From NCBI GenBank assembly GCA_905235695.1, contig CAJOMW010000002.1, positions 1-22,657 of the forward strand: DNA of 22,657 nucleotides, in the 5' to 3' direction. Origin of the DNA: an uncultured Clostridia bacterium. GTDB lineage: Bacteria; Bacillota; Clostridia; Oscillospirales; CAG-382. The first letter of the stretch is position 1. Every line of letters starts with the position of its first letter. Positions 14,001-21,157 of the stretch are shown here, piece after piece. The notes under the pieces were generated by a model. The model made no database searches, had not been told where the DNA came from, and saw only the letters and a list, made by a program, of their open reading frames with translations. The position numbers were made by a program, and so were the translations under genes.

Positions 14001-14572
14001 ACCTCGAGATAAGGGGTGCGGGAAATCTTCTCGGCGCAGAGCAGTCGGGGCACATGGAGGCCGTCGGGTACGATATGTTCATAAAGATACTCGAACAGGC
14101 GGTGCTTGAGGAAAAGGGCGAAAAGGCAGAGGAAAAGAAGGAGTGCCAGATAGACCTTGGAGTAAGCGCATATATACCGGAGAAATATATAAAGCGTCCG
14201 GCAGGCAGAATAGAGATGTACAAGAGGATATCCGAGATAAAGTCGGCAAGCGATGCGGACGACGTGTCGGACGAGATGGAGGACAGATACGGCGAAATGC
14301 CGCGCGAGACAAAGAACCTCATCATGGTGGCGTCGATAAAGGCAAGGTGTACGGATCTCGGAATAGAAAAGGTCGTATACAACGGCGGAAAGCTCGCAAT
14401 ATACCCGTCGGAGACTCCGACAAGGGAGCAGACCGTGTCACTTGCGACGAAATTCCCCGGGAAAGTGCTCACGTCTCTCGGAAAAAGCCCGTGCTACAAT
14501 ATCAAGACGAGCAACTTTGGAGAAGTAGGCGCCATACTCGAAGAAATATTTAAGATTTATTCAACAAATTGA
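11021..14572 (+). CDS. mfd: Transcription-repair coupling factor Mfd
   Basis: ATP-dependent translocase that removes RNA polymerase stalled at DNA lesions and recruits the UvrA/UvrB excision machinery. The start at 11021 (1183 aa) has GAGG five nt upstream; the in-frame ATG at 11003 lacks a ribosome site. The length is normal. Domains in order: UvrB-like N-terminal region (1 to about 350), RNA-polymerase-interacting CarD-like domain (about 525-600; KEGDYVVHEQHGIGMYQGI), helicase motor with Walker A GDVGFGKTE (about 672), DEEQRFG box (about 773), TATPIPRT, motif VI GRVGRSNRRAYAYF (about 945) and the C-terminal TRCF domain. It leads a rightward group with a PrsA-like gene 56 nt downstream. An operator-like palindrome and a leader hairpin precede it, suggesting regulated expression. 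Confidence 0.97.
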   Translation: MIGKNPSDMLIDVIRQNGEYKLLYNTLYKFSAGGKRYSQGPALITGIADGVRNVLAAALSLEEGLKAKSEECSAIPLIVVPDEKTAYSMQTKLSAFLENVLVFPARDFSFYNVSASSREWEYERLRVLREIASSSAGAVIAVPEAALSLLPPKEYIKAGSKIKVGDEISVTELIKTLDRYGYSRTDTVEGAGQYSQRGDILDIFVPDELFPVRLEFFGDEIDAAGFFDTMTQRRTENISEITVTPVNEVMPDADKKQLIAEKLGALSNAAEKKKDSELVEYLQKEIVDLDGGRLSSIDKFLPDIYDSFTTLLDYAEGPLFVCDYPRVRDRLNSFNWQLGQTLIDVASQGKIALSKDSAWCKSYDDFKIMLTKRPCVVTDTFSSTPDFEISGLFEFTSKQTSSVECGIDILREDLDGYLHQGYKTVLCVRSVSQASELCDLLKDRGINAVVSGNIELTSMSDKHVYIVPKSEMSDEFSGFELTRAKFAFLCEDASTQQAVSRARRSNERAKKAAKNKIKSYLELKEGDYVVHEQHGIGMYQGIKTLTVAGVTRDYITIKYAGTDSLYVPCDQLDRVSKYSGKGENIPLSKMGGSDWVKKKQKAKKAAKDMAKELISLYAERSRRPGYAFSPDSEWQREFEDNFEYEETDGQIEAVKEIKADMEKPVPMDRLLCGDVGFGKTEVALRAAFKCVMDGKQAAVLVPTTILAFQHFRTFSSRMHGFPIRIEMLSRYVSPKNAKAILEKLEKGEIDIVIGTHKLLGKNVRFHDLGLLIVDEEQRFGVSHKERLKELSKQVDVLTLTATPIPRTFNMALVGIRDMSVLEEAPIDRYPVQTYVLEYDTGIIGEAIKKELRRGGQVFYMHNKVEDIENVAARIKAIVPDAVIAVAHGQMPQEDISEIWYEMTEGNIDVLVCTTIIETGVDVPNANTLIIEDADKLGLAQLHQIRGRVGRSNRRAYAYFTWRPENMLNETASKRLVAIKEFTEFGSGFKIAMRDLEIRGAGNLLGAEQSGHMEAVGYDMFIKILEQAVLEEKGEKAEEKKECQIDLGVSAYIPEKYIKRPAGRIEMYKRISEIKSASDADDVSDEMEDRYGEMPRETKNLIMVASIKARCTDLGIEKVVYNGGKLAIYPSETPTREQTVSLATKFPGKVLTSLGKSPCYNIKTSNFGEVGAILEEIFKIYSTN

Positions 14573-14628
14573 CGGTACTTTGTGATACAATATCCTTGTG
14601 TTAAAATGCTCAGATCGGAGGAATCGCC

Positions 14629-15696
14629 ATGAAAAGAATAACAGCACTTCTGTGCGCCGCTTTGATGTGTATTTCCGTTCTCGTCTCATGCTCGGGCGGC
14701 ACAAAAAATGCGGCTATGTCCGTAAAGGACTCAGGCAGCGTTTCTATAAATTTTCTGTACCTTCTGACTTCGATACATAAGTCCATGTACTCGGAGCTTG
14801 TAAACGCATACGGCGGCGACTGGGATTACGAGGTCAGCGCCGAAAAGGGCACGACGTTTTCCGATATGATATACGATATGACTGTCCGCTCCGCGAGAAG
14901 CTCGCTTATATGCGAGTATCTGCACGACAAGGTATACTCTCTGCCGATAAGCGACGAGCAAAAGAAAAACATAGACGGTCAGATAGACAGCCTTGTGGCA
15001 AAGTACGGCTCAAAGCAGAAGCTTGAGGAAGCGCTCTCGGTGTACAGCGCGGACATAAGTTCTCTCAGACGGTATCTGGAGCTCAGCGTCAAGCAGGCGG
15101 ATCTCTATACCTGTTTTTACCGTGACGACGGAGAGTGTCCAATTCCGCAGAGCGAAATAAGAGACTATTTTAAAGACAACTACTCGATAGTGACGCACAT
15201 ATATTTCAACATCGGCTCAAAGCAGAAGGAGGACGGCACTTACGTCTCCTTCACGGAAGACGAGATAGCCCGGATACGCGAGAAGGCTACGGATATCTAT
15301 AACAGGATACTCGCCGGAGAGGACTTCTACGAGCTGAGAACGGACTATTCCGAGGACGTGTACGAAGAATATTACTATCCGAACGGCTTTTTCGTCACGA
15401 ACGACACGACGTTCCCGACAGAGTTCACCAAGGCGGCGCTCGACATGAAGGTCGGCGAGTACAGAATGGTCGAGAGCAGCGGAAGCGGCGGAAGAGGCAT
15501 CCATATAATGTACAGGTTGCCTATGGACGCAGATCTTTACAATACGGACGCCAATGTTTACAATACAATAAAAAATCTGCTCGAGGCAGACGACTTTGAA
15601 GAGCGTATAGCGGAATACGCAGACCTTGTCACCGAAAACCAAGATATAATAGCACAGCTGAACGTCAGAGTAGTTCCCGAATATGCAATAGACTGA
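14629..15696 (+). CDS. PrsA-like peptidyl-prolyl isomerase/foldase lipoprotein
   Basis: A 355-aa lipoprotein predicted to help secreted proteins fold outside the membrane. The signal peptide ends at the lipobox LVSC with Cys21. The middle region (about 30-170) is helical and SurA_N-like (YGSKQKLEEAL, LRRYLELSVKQADLY). A parvulin-type PPIC domain spans about 175-290, with THIYFNIGSK at its start, EDFYELRTDYSED in the centre and GRGIHIMYRL at its end. GATCGGAGGAATC gives a strong ribosome site for the ATG at 14629. The order mfd then a PrsA/SurA-like gene is common in Clostridia. A weak promoter could lie in the short gap after mfd (TTGTGA/TAAAAT at 14580-14607), so it may be partly independent. 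Isomerase activity is not proven by the sequence. Confidence 0.85.
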   Translation: MKRITALLCAALMCISVLVSCSGGTKNAAMSVKDSGSVSINFLYLLTSIHKSMYSELVNAYGGDWDYEVSAEKGTTFSDMIYDMTVRSARSSLICEYLHDKVYSLPISDEQKKNIDGQIDSLVAKYGSKQKLEEALSVYSADISSLRRYLELSVKQADLYTCFYRDDGECPIPQSEIRDYFKDNYSIVTHIYFNIGSKQKEDGTYVSFTEDEIARIREKATDIYNRILAGEDFYELRTDYSEDVYEEYYYPNGFFVTNDTTFPTEFTKAALDMKVGEYRMVESSGSGGRGIHIMYRLPMDADLYNTDANVYNTIKNLLEADDFEERIAEYADLVTENQDIIAQLNVRVVPEYAID

Positions 15697-15745
15697 TAAA
15701 AAAAGCAAAACCAAAGAAAATAAATAATGCAATACGGCGGAAAGG

Positions 15746-16291
15746 ATGATGGATTTGAAGGTAAAGGGCTCGGACGTAAAGAGCAAGGTGTTCTTTTCGG
15801 TGCTTTTTACGGTCTTTTTCCTGCTTGCGGCGTCGATAATGCCGTACGTCGGTTTTGAAGTGCCGGGAACGGCGCTCAGGATAGTGCCGGACATCCTGTT
15901 TTCGCTCAGCATTGCGGCAGGGATAGTATACGAGAGAAAGCCGGCGTCTGTAATTGCGCTCATCTTCGGCTTTATGAGCGACGTCTTTATAACGCCCCCT
16001 GTCCACCTCTCTCCGCTTTTGTTTTTTCTCGGCGCATATTACTCGTCAAAAGCAGTCGGCGCATTTACCAGGGTGAACTGCCTTACGGCGACCGTCGCAT
16101 CTATCCCGTTTTTCCTGCTCAGAACGATAGTCGGCGGAGTTTATCTCATTTCACGCGGAGGTATGGGATTTTTTGAAATACTCAAGACGGTACTTCTTCC
16201 GGAGCTTGCGATGAACGTGATAAGCATGTTCTTTGTTTACATAGTCGTCAACTTTTTGTATAAGCGATTCAAACGCAGATTTTATATATGA
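15746..16291 (+). CDS. MreD-like rod-shape membrane protein
   Basis: A 181-aa protein with about five hydrophobic segments. ALRIVPDILFSLSIAAGIVYERKPASVIALIFGFMSD-type features (PDIL, then GFxxD) match MreD, which works with MreC and the Rod complex in cell-wall elongation. No mreB or mreC is next to it. The sequence CGGAAAGG directly precedes two adjacent ATG codons (15746 and 15749), so the first residue is ambiguous by one. Its stop overlaps the start of the phosphofructokinase gene (ATGA). MreD family is likely; other small multi-spanning families (for example ECF transporter S subunits) are less likely. Confidence 0.7.
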   Translation: MMDLKVKGSDVKSKVFFSVLFTVFFLLAASIMPYVGFEVPGTALRIVPDILFSLSIAAGIVYERKPASVIALIFGFMSDVFITPPVHLSPLLFFLGAYYSSKAVGAFTRVNCLTATVASIPFFLLRTIVGGVYLISRGGMGFFEILKTVLLPELAMNVISMFFVYIVVNFLYKRFKRRFYI

Positions 16292-17568
16292 CCGATAACC
16301 GAAACGGAAAGGATGTCAATGTCTTTATGGAGAAATTTGAAAAAATATTCAACGCCGTTGTAGGACAGTCCGGAGGTCCGACCTGTGCGATAAACGCAAC
16401 GCTTGCCGGAGTTATAAAAAGCTGCATGGATTCGGATAAGATAGGCACGGTTTACGGCATGAAAAACGGTATCGAGGGACTTCTGAAGGACGAATTGATA
16501 CCCCTTGACGGATACTTCAAGGACAGCGAGCAGCTATCCCTTCTGTGCTCGACGCCTGCCGCCGCTCTCGGATCATGCCGCGTAAAAATTTCCGACGACG
16601 GATACTGTGAGAAAATATCAGAGGTGCTTGAAAAGCACGATATCCGTTACTTCTTTTACATAGGCGGCAACGACAGCATGGACGCCGTCGAAAAGCTTGC
16701 GAAATATCAAAAAGAAAATCCCCGATCCTATGCCGCAAAAGTGAAATTTATAGGAGTGCCGAAGACAATAGATAACGACCTGTGCGGCACCGACCACACG
16801 CCGGGCTTTGGCTCTGCGGCAAAGTTTATTGCCTGCTCCGTTGCCGAGATAGCCCGCGACTGTGCGGTCTATGCCCAAAAGGCGGTCACGATAATAGAGG
16901 TAATGGGACGAGACGCCGGATGGCTCACCGCATCTGCGGCGCTCGCAAAGCACATAGGCGGCGTCGGAGCGGATCTCATATATCTGCCCGAGGTGCCGTT
17001 TGACAGCGAAAGATTCATAGAAGACGTAAAGGACAAGCTCGATGGCGGAGAAAAGCCCTACGTTATAGTTGCCGTCTCAGAGGGCATAAAAAGCAAGGAC
17101 GGCGAATACACGGCAAAGAGCGGAATGAGCGGAGTAAAGGACATTTTCGGGCACGCATATCTGGCGGGCACGGGAAAGTATCTCGAAAACCTGGTCAGAG
17201 AAAAGATAGGCTGCAAGTGCCGTTCCGTGGAGCTCAGCGTGCTCCAGAGGTGCGCTTCGCATATAGCCTCAGCCACGGACATAGACGAGTCGTTTCTGAT
17301 AGGGAGAAAGGCAGTCGAGGCGGCGCTTGTCGGAAAGAACGGCAGAATGATGACCTTCGTAAGAACCGCTAAAGACGGCTACGGAGTTGAAATATCGGAC
17401 GAAGATGTATCGGTTATAGCAAACAAGGCAAAGCACGTGCCGCCTTCCTTCATTTCGGACGACGGAAAGAACGTAAGCGGCGAGTGCATAGAGTATCTTT
17501 TGCCGCTGATTTGCGGCGAACGGCATATAAAATATGAAAAAGGACTGCCGGTGCATTTCTCTTTCTGA
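16288..17568 (+). CDS. pfp: PPi-dependent 6-phosphofructokinase (PfkA family)
   Basis: Predicted to phosphorylate fructose 6-phosphate with pyrophosphate, a reversible glycolytic step. Motifs: VGQSGGPTCAINATL (25-39), IGGNDSMD (125-132), PKTIDND (158-164, catalytic Asp162 region) and MGRDAGW (206-212). In ATP-dependent enzymes the first site has GGDGS and the second PGTIDND; Asp-Ser and Lys at these points indicate pyrophosphate use. Start choice: the ATG at 16288 overlaps the preceding stop (ATGA), suggesting coupling, but an ATG at 16327 starts closer to the family norm and has AAAGGA 13 nt upstream, so the first 13 residues are uncertain. No clear terminator follows, only an AT-rich inverted repeat (17583-17604). 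Confidence 0.92.
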   Translation: MTDNRNGKDVNVFMEKFEKIFNAVVGQSGGPTCAINATLAGVIKSCMDSDKIGTVYGMKNGIEGLLKDELIPLDGYFKDSEQLSLLCSTPAAALGSCRVKISDDGYCEKISEVLEKHDIRYFFYIGGNDSMDAVEKLAKYQKENPRSYAAKVKFIGVPKTIDNDLCGTDHTPGFGSAAKFIACSVAEIARDCAVYAQKAVTIIEVMGRDAGWLTASAALAKHIGGVGADLIYLPEVPFDSERFIEDVKDKLDGGEKPYVIVAVSEGIKSKDGEYTAKSGMSGVKDIFGHAYLAGTGKYLENLVREKIGCKCRSVELSVLQRCASHIASATDIDESFLIGRKAVEAALVGKNGRMMTFVRTAKDGYGVEISDEDVSVIANKAKHVPPSFISDDGKNVSGECIEYLLPLICGERHIKYEKGLPVHFSF

Positions 17569-17638
17569 AGCGATATATGCAAATTGTTTATATTTTGAAA
17601 CAATATATGGTCAAATTCAACAAAAAAACATATCAATA

Positions 17639-17667
17639 TTGACATTGCCGCTCTTATGGTGTAAAAT
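17639..17667 (+). promoter_or_regulatory. Strong sigma-A-type promoter of the solute-binding lipoprotein gene
   Basis: TTGACA (17639-17644), a 17-bp spacer and TAAAAT (17662-17667). The predicted start near 17674 leaves a leader of about 65 nt with a GGAGGA ribosome site. An AT-rich inverted repeat (ATTGTTT 17583-17589 with AAACAAT 17598-17604) lies upstream; it has no T-run and its role is unclear. Confidence 0.75.
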
Positions 17668-17738
17668 ATCAATAATAGGCAGAATATGCATTTTCATGGG
17701 AAACCGTGAATAGATAAGTTTGGAGGATCCTTAAGCCA

Positions 17739-19574
17739 ATGAAAGCAAAAAAATTCCCGACAATTATGTTGATAATCGTTCTGGCGCTGACGTGCGTCTT
17801 TGCTTCCGGATGTTCAAAAAACGGAAATAACGACGAGAGCGAGACGAGCGGAATCGTCACGCTCAATATGTTTGTGATAACAGAGCAGGAGACGAGTCCC
17901 GACGCCGCAAGAGCGGTACAGATGGCGATAAATGAGATAACCGTTCCTCAGAACAAGATGCTCGTAAAGATAAACTATCTCACAAAAGACGAGTATTGGG
18001 ACGCAGTCGGCGCCGCGGAAGAAGCCGTAAAGAACTACAAGGCGCCCGAAAAGGCCGCTTCGTCCGAAGAAGAGGATGAAAAAAAGACGATAGATAAGAT
18101 GTCCTTCAACGAAGCTATCGACTACGTCTTCGAGATAGACGATATTGAGCTTACGCGTCCGCAGATAGATATTCTCGTCGTAGACGAATACGACAAGTTC
18201 GTAGAGCTGGTAAACGACGGCAGACTTGCGGAGATTGACATAAAGTATGACAGAAAGGCACTGACCAAGTACATACACCCGACTGTCTTTGCAACCACCA
18301 CCGTAAACAAGAAGACCTACGGCATACCCGCAAACTTCGGTATGCAGGGCGAGTACGAGTTCCTCGTATTCAATAAGAACCTCCTCGACAAGTACGGATA
18401 TACCGTTCACGACCTCAGAAAAATAGAGGATATGGGCGGTTATCTCAGAGCAATAAAGAACGGCGAGAGCGGCGTATATCCCATCTCCGACATACCCGAG
18501 CTCTCGGGTGCCGAGATATACGACGGCATACTCTACACGCTCTCCGACTTCACGTCGGTATCCGACAACGCATTCCCCGTCTACCTCAACAACGCCGGTT
18601 ACGTAAATTATCTGAACACCGTTTCCCAATACAGGAAAAACGGCTACGTCGCTTCGTATGACGGAGTTAAGAACACAAAATATGCGATAGAATACAGAAA
18701 GACCGAGGATCTGCTCGAGCACGAGTGGACGGACGAAGACGGCACGACTTATCAGGCTTACCTCTACGATATACCGAGAGTTGAGACCTCTTCCGCCTTT
18801 AAGTCTGCAATGTGCGTATCGGCATACTCCGCAAACCGCAGTAAGGCGGCGGAGCTTATAGAGCTCTTCAACCTCGATCCCGAGCTTGCGAATTTGCTCC
18901 AGTACGGCATAGAGGGAAAGAATTACAGGGCGGAGGACGGAATAGTCACATTGATAGACACAAGTCCCGAAGACACCTACAGAATGAATAATTTCCTCAC
19001 GGGAAATACCTATATCAAGTATACGGCTGAAGAAGACGCCGACTATGTTGAAAAGGCAAAGGCGGCAAATCTCTCAACTGCGCCGAGCGCATTCTTCGGA
19101 TTCAATCTTAGCTTTGATGACGTCGCTTCCGAGTCTGTCTACGACTGCGTAAAGAGATTCTCGACAACCGCTCTCGAAAAGATAGCAAACGGCGAGATGA
19201 CGGTCGACGAAGCGTTCAATATCGCAAACAGACAGCTCATAGCTCTCGGATGCAGATGGAATGACTCCGGCACGGCGCTTCTCGGCGTATTCGGAACGCT
19301 CGCTGCCGATCAGAAGGCGTCCGCCAAGGCAAATACAAGCTCCTTCAAGCTCTCAAAGGACGTTGAGACGTACAACGACGTATACATGTCCTCCGAGGAA
19401 TTGGCAGAGGAAGAAGCCGAGAGAGAGGCACTTGAGGCGGAGCTTGAAGCCGAAAAAGCCGCAGAAAGAGAGGCTGAGCTTGAGGCGCTCATAGAGGCGG
19501 AGAACGCAGCCGCTGATGCAGAGGGCGAACAGACCGAAGAAACGACTGCCGACGGGGAAGCGTCGGAAGAGTAA
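17739..19574 (+). CDS. Extracellular solute-binding lipoprotein with a Glu/Ala-rich C-terminal tail
   Basis: A 611-aa lipoprotein resembling family-1 ABC solute-binding proteins (sugar or peptide type). The signal peptide ends at the lipobox ASGC with Cys25. TLNMFVITEQET, PQIDILVVDEYDKFVELVNDGRLAEID and YGIPANFGMQGEYEFLVFNKNLLDKYG match the two-lobed ligand-binding fold. Two features are unusual: an acidic insert at about 103-118 (EKAASSEEEDEKK), and about 60 C-terminal residues of Glu, Ala, Arg and Leu (from SSEELAEEEAE onward), which should form a long charged helix or coiled coil ending in a Glu/Thr-rich disordered tip. No permease or ATPase gene is near, so it may use a distant transporter or act as a sensor partner. 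It is monocistronic: own promoter, GGAGGA 11 nt before the ATG, terminator just after. Ligand unknown. Confidence 0.85.
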   Translation: MKAKKFPTIMLIIVLALTCVFASGCSKNGNNDESETSGIVTLNMFVITEQETSPDAARAVQMAINEITVPQNKMLVKINYLTKDEYWDAVGAAEEAVKNYKAPEKAASSEEEDEKKTIDKMSFNEAIDYVFEIDDIELTRPQIDILVVDEYDKFVELVNDGRLAEIDIKYDRKALTKYIHPTVFATTTVNKKTYGIPANFGMQGEYEFLVFNKNLLDKYGYTVHDLRKIEDMGGYLRAIKNGESGVYPISDIPELSGAEIYDGILYTLSDFTSVSDNAFPVYLNNAGYVNYLNTVSQYRKNGYVASYDGVKNTKYAIEYRKTEDLLEHEWTDEDGTTYQAYLYDIPRVETSSAFKSAMCVSAYSANRSKAAELIELFNLDPELANLLQYGIEGKNYRAEDGIVTLIDTSPEDTYRMNNFLTGNTYIKYTAEEDADYVEKAKAANLSTAPSAFFGFNLSFDDVASESVYDCVKRFSTTALEKIANGEMTVDEAFNIANRQLIALGCRWNDSGTALLGVFGTLAADQKASAKANTSSFKLSKDVETYNDVYMSSEELAEEEAEREALEAELEAEKAAEREAELEALIEAENAAADAEGEQTEETTADGEASEE

Positions 19575-19590
19575 TACCCAAAAGACTGCT

Positions 19591-19626
19591 CAGCTCCGGC
19601 AATGCTATGCTTGCCGGAGCTGTTTT
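19591..19626 (+). terminator. Intrinsic terminator after the solute-binding lipoprotein gene
   Basis: A perfect 12-bp stem (CAGCTCCGGCAA 19591-19602 with TTGCCGGAGCTG 19611-19622), 8-nt loop, followed by only a short TTTT. The T-run is brief, so some read-through into dnaA is possible. Confidence 0.75.
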
Positions 19627-19687
19627 GGCCTAATGCGGAGTCGTGTTTTGCCGAAAAAACGAAAAACAAGGAAGGGCGGAAAATCGA

Positions 19688-21154
19688 ATGAACGAAAGAG
19701 ATATATGGTCAATGGTGCTGGAACGGCTCGAAAAGGTCCACGGCTTTTCCGCTATAACGGTGAGCTTGTGGTTTGACAGCATGGCTATGGAAAAGCTGAC
19801 TCCCGACGCCGCTTATTTTTCGACAGATAACGATCTCAAGAAAAACATAATAGAATCGAAATACGCTCCGATAATAAAGGAAGACCTCAAGGAGATACTC
19901 GGCTTTGACGTTGACGTAGTCGTCATATCCACCGAAAAAGCCGCTTTTTCACAGCAATTTGAGGAGGCGGAGCGGAGGAGACAATCAAAGAAGCTCGAGG
20001 AGACTGTTGAAAAGCTCGACGCAAAACAGGTAAAGACGGACGATGGCGAGAGCTATGCAGAAGCAGACGGCTGCGGCTTCATGGACTCCGCAGCAAAGCG
20101 CTCGTCAAATGTCTTTATTTCTCCGTCGCTGCCGGACTACTCACCGACGTATACCTTTGACAACTTCGTCGTCGGCAACTCCAACAGCCTTGCCTATAAA
20201 ATGGCGCTCGCCGTTGCAGAGCGTCCGGCTGTCGTTGCAAATCCCCTTTTCCTGCACGGACTTCCGGGGCTCGGAAAGACGCACCTGCTCTACGCCATAA
20301 CACGGAAGATAGCCCTCGACCACCCCGAGTTCAGCATAATATACACCAAGGGCGAGGACTTCACCAACGAGCTTGTGGAGGCGCTTGCAAACAAGACGCC
20401 GATACTCTTCCGCGAGAAATACAGAAATGCGGACGTTCTGCTCATAGACGACATACAGTTTATCGCCGGAAAAGAGAGCATACAGGAGGAGTTCTTCCAC
20501 ACCTACGAGGCACTCTTTGAGGCCGGAAAGCAGATAATCGTAACGTCAGACCGCCCGCCTAAGGATATAAAGACGCTCGCCGACAGACTTCGCTCGAGAT
20601 TTGAGCACGGTATAATCGCCGACATACAGCCGCCGGACCTCGAGCTGAGAGCCGCCATCTTCAAGCGCAAGGCAAGGGATCTTGACATGAACGTGCCCAA
20701 CGACGTAATCATGTATCTTGCCGAGAACATAACTGACAACATCCGTCAGATAGAGGGCGCACTGAAAAAGATAAGAGCGCTCGCCTTCCTCGACGGCACG
20801 GATATAACCATGGAGCACGCTAAAATTGCCGTAAACGATATTCTTACCGCAAAAGCCAACGCCATTTCTCCCGAAAAGGTCATAAGCTACGTCTCGCAGG
20901 TCTACGATATACCGTTTGAGGATATAGTCGGAAAGCGCCGCACGGATTCCGTCGCCTTTGCAAGGCAGGTCGCAATATATATCCTGAGAGAGCTGACCGA
21001 CCTGTCCACAATCACTATCGGCAAGGTCTTCAACAGGGATTATTCTACAATAATATCCTCCAGCGAGAAGATAAAGCGCCTCAGAGAGAGCGATCCCGCC
21101 TTCGAGGCAAAGCTCGACGACATGATGAAGGACGTAAAGTCCCTTATGTACTGA
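19688..21154 (+). CDS. dnaA: Chromosomal replication initiator protein DnaA (divergent domain IV)
   Basis: Binds the origin and opens it for replication. The start at 19688 (488 aa) follows GGGCGG/AAGGAAGG; an in-frame ATG at 19643 is less likely. Domain I is about 1-80 (WSMVLERLEKV, TVSLWFDSM), then a linker with a charged segment (about 85-150). The AAA+ domain III begins near 155 with TYTFDNFVVGNSN; Walker A is GLPGLGKT (191-198) and Walker B LLIDDIQF (251-258), with sensor region TSDRPPKDI (286-294). Domain IV (about 385-488) contains GKRRTDSVAFARQVAIY and RDYSTII (450-456). The usual signature is RDHTTVI/L, so the DNA-contacting His and a Thr are Tyr and Ser here. No dnaN follows and no 9-mer DnaA boxes were seen around the gene. 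It is coupled to the next gene by a 3-nt gap. Confidence 0.93.
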   Translation: MNERDIWSMVLERLEKVHGFSAITVSLWFDSMAMEKLTPDAAYFSTDNDLKKNIIESKYAPIIKEDLKEILGFDVDVVVISTEKAAFSQQFEEAERRRQSKKLEETVEKLDAKQVKTDDGESYAEADGCGFMDSAAKRSSNVFISPSLPDYSPTYTFDNFVVGNSNSLAYKMALAVAERPAVVANPLFLHGLPGLGKTHLLYAITRKIALDHPEFSIIYTKGEDFTNELVEALANKTPILFREKYRNADVLLIDDIQFIAGKESIQEEFFHTYEALFEAGKQIIVTSDRPPKDIKTLADRLRSRFEHGIIADIQPPDLELRAAIFKRKARDLDMNVPNDVIMYLAENITDNIRQIEGALKKIRALAFLDGTDITMEHAKIAVNDILTAKANAISPEKVISYVSQVYDIPFEDIVGKRRTDSVAFARQVAIYILRELTDLSTITIGKVFNRDYSTIISSSEKIKRLRESDPAFEAKLDDMMKDVKSLMY

Positions 21155-21157
21155 TAT

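Noticed and set aside
14569..14591. TTGACG...TACAAT promoter between mfd and the prsA-like gene
   Set aside because: The spacer is only 11 bp, too short for a sigma-A promoter. A weaker TTGTGA-16-TAAAAT (14580-14607) is possible but not convincing.
17814..18722. 302-codon minus-strand open frame rich in Val, Leu and Tyr
   Set aside because: Exact antisense of the solute-binding lipoprotein gene; its composition is that expected from reverse-complemented codons.
19575..19687. Possible origin or DnaA boxes in front of dnaA
   Set aside because: The gap holds a terminator and the dnaA ribosome site; no TTATNCACA-type 9-mer was found on either strand.
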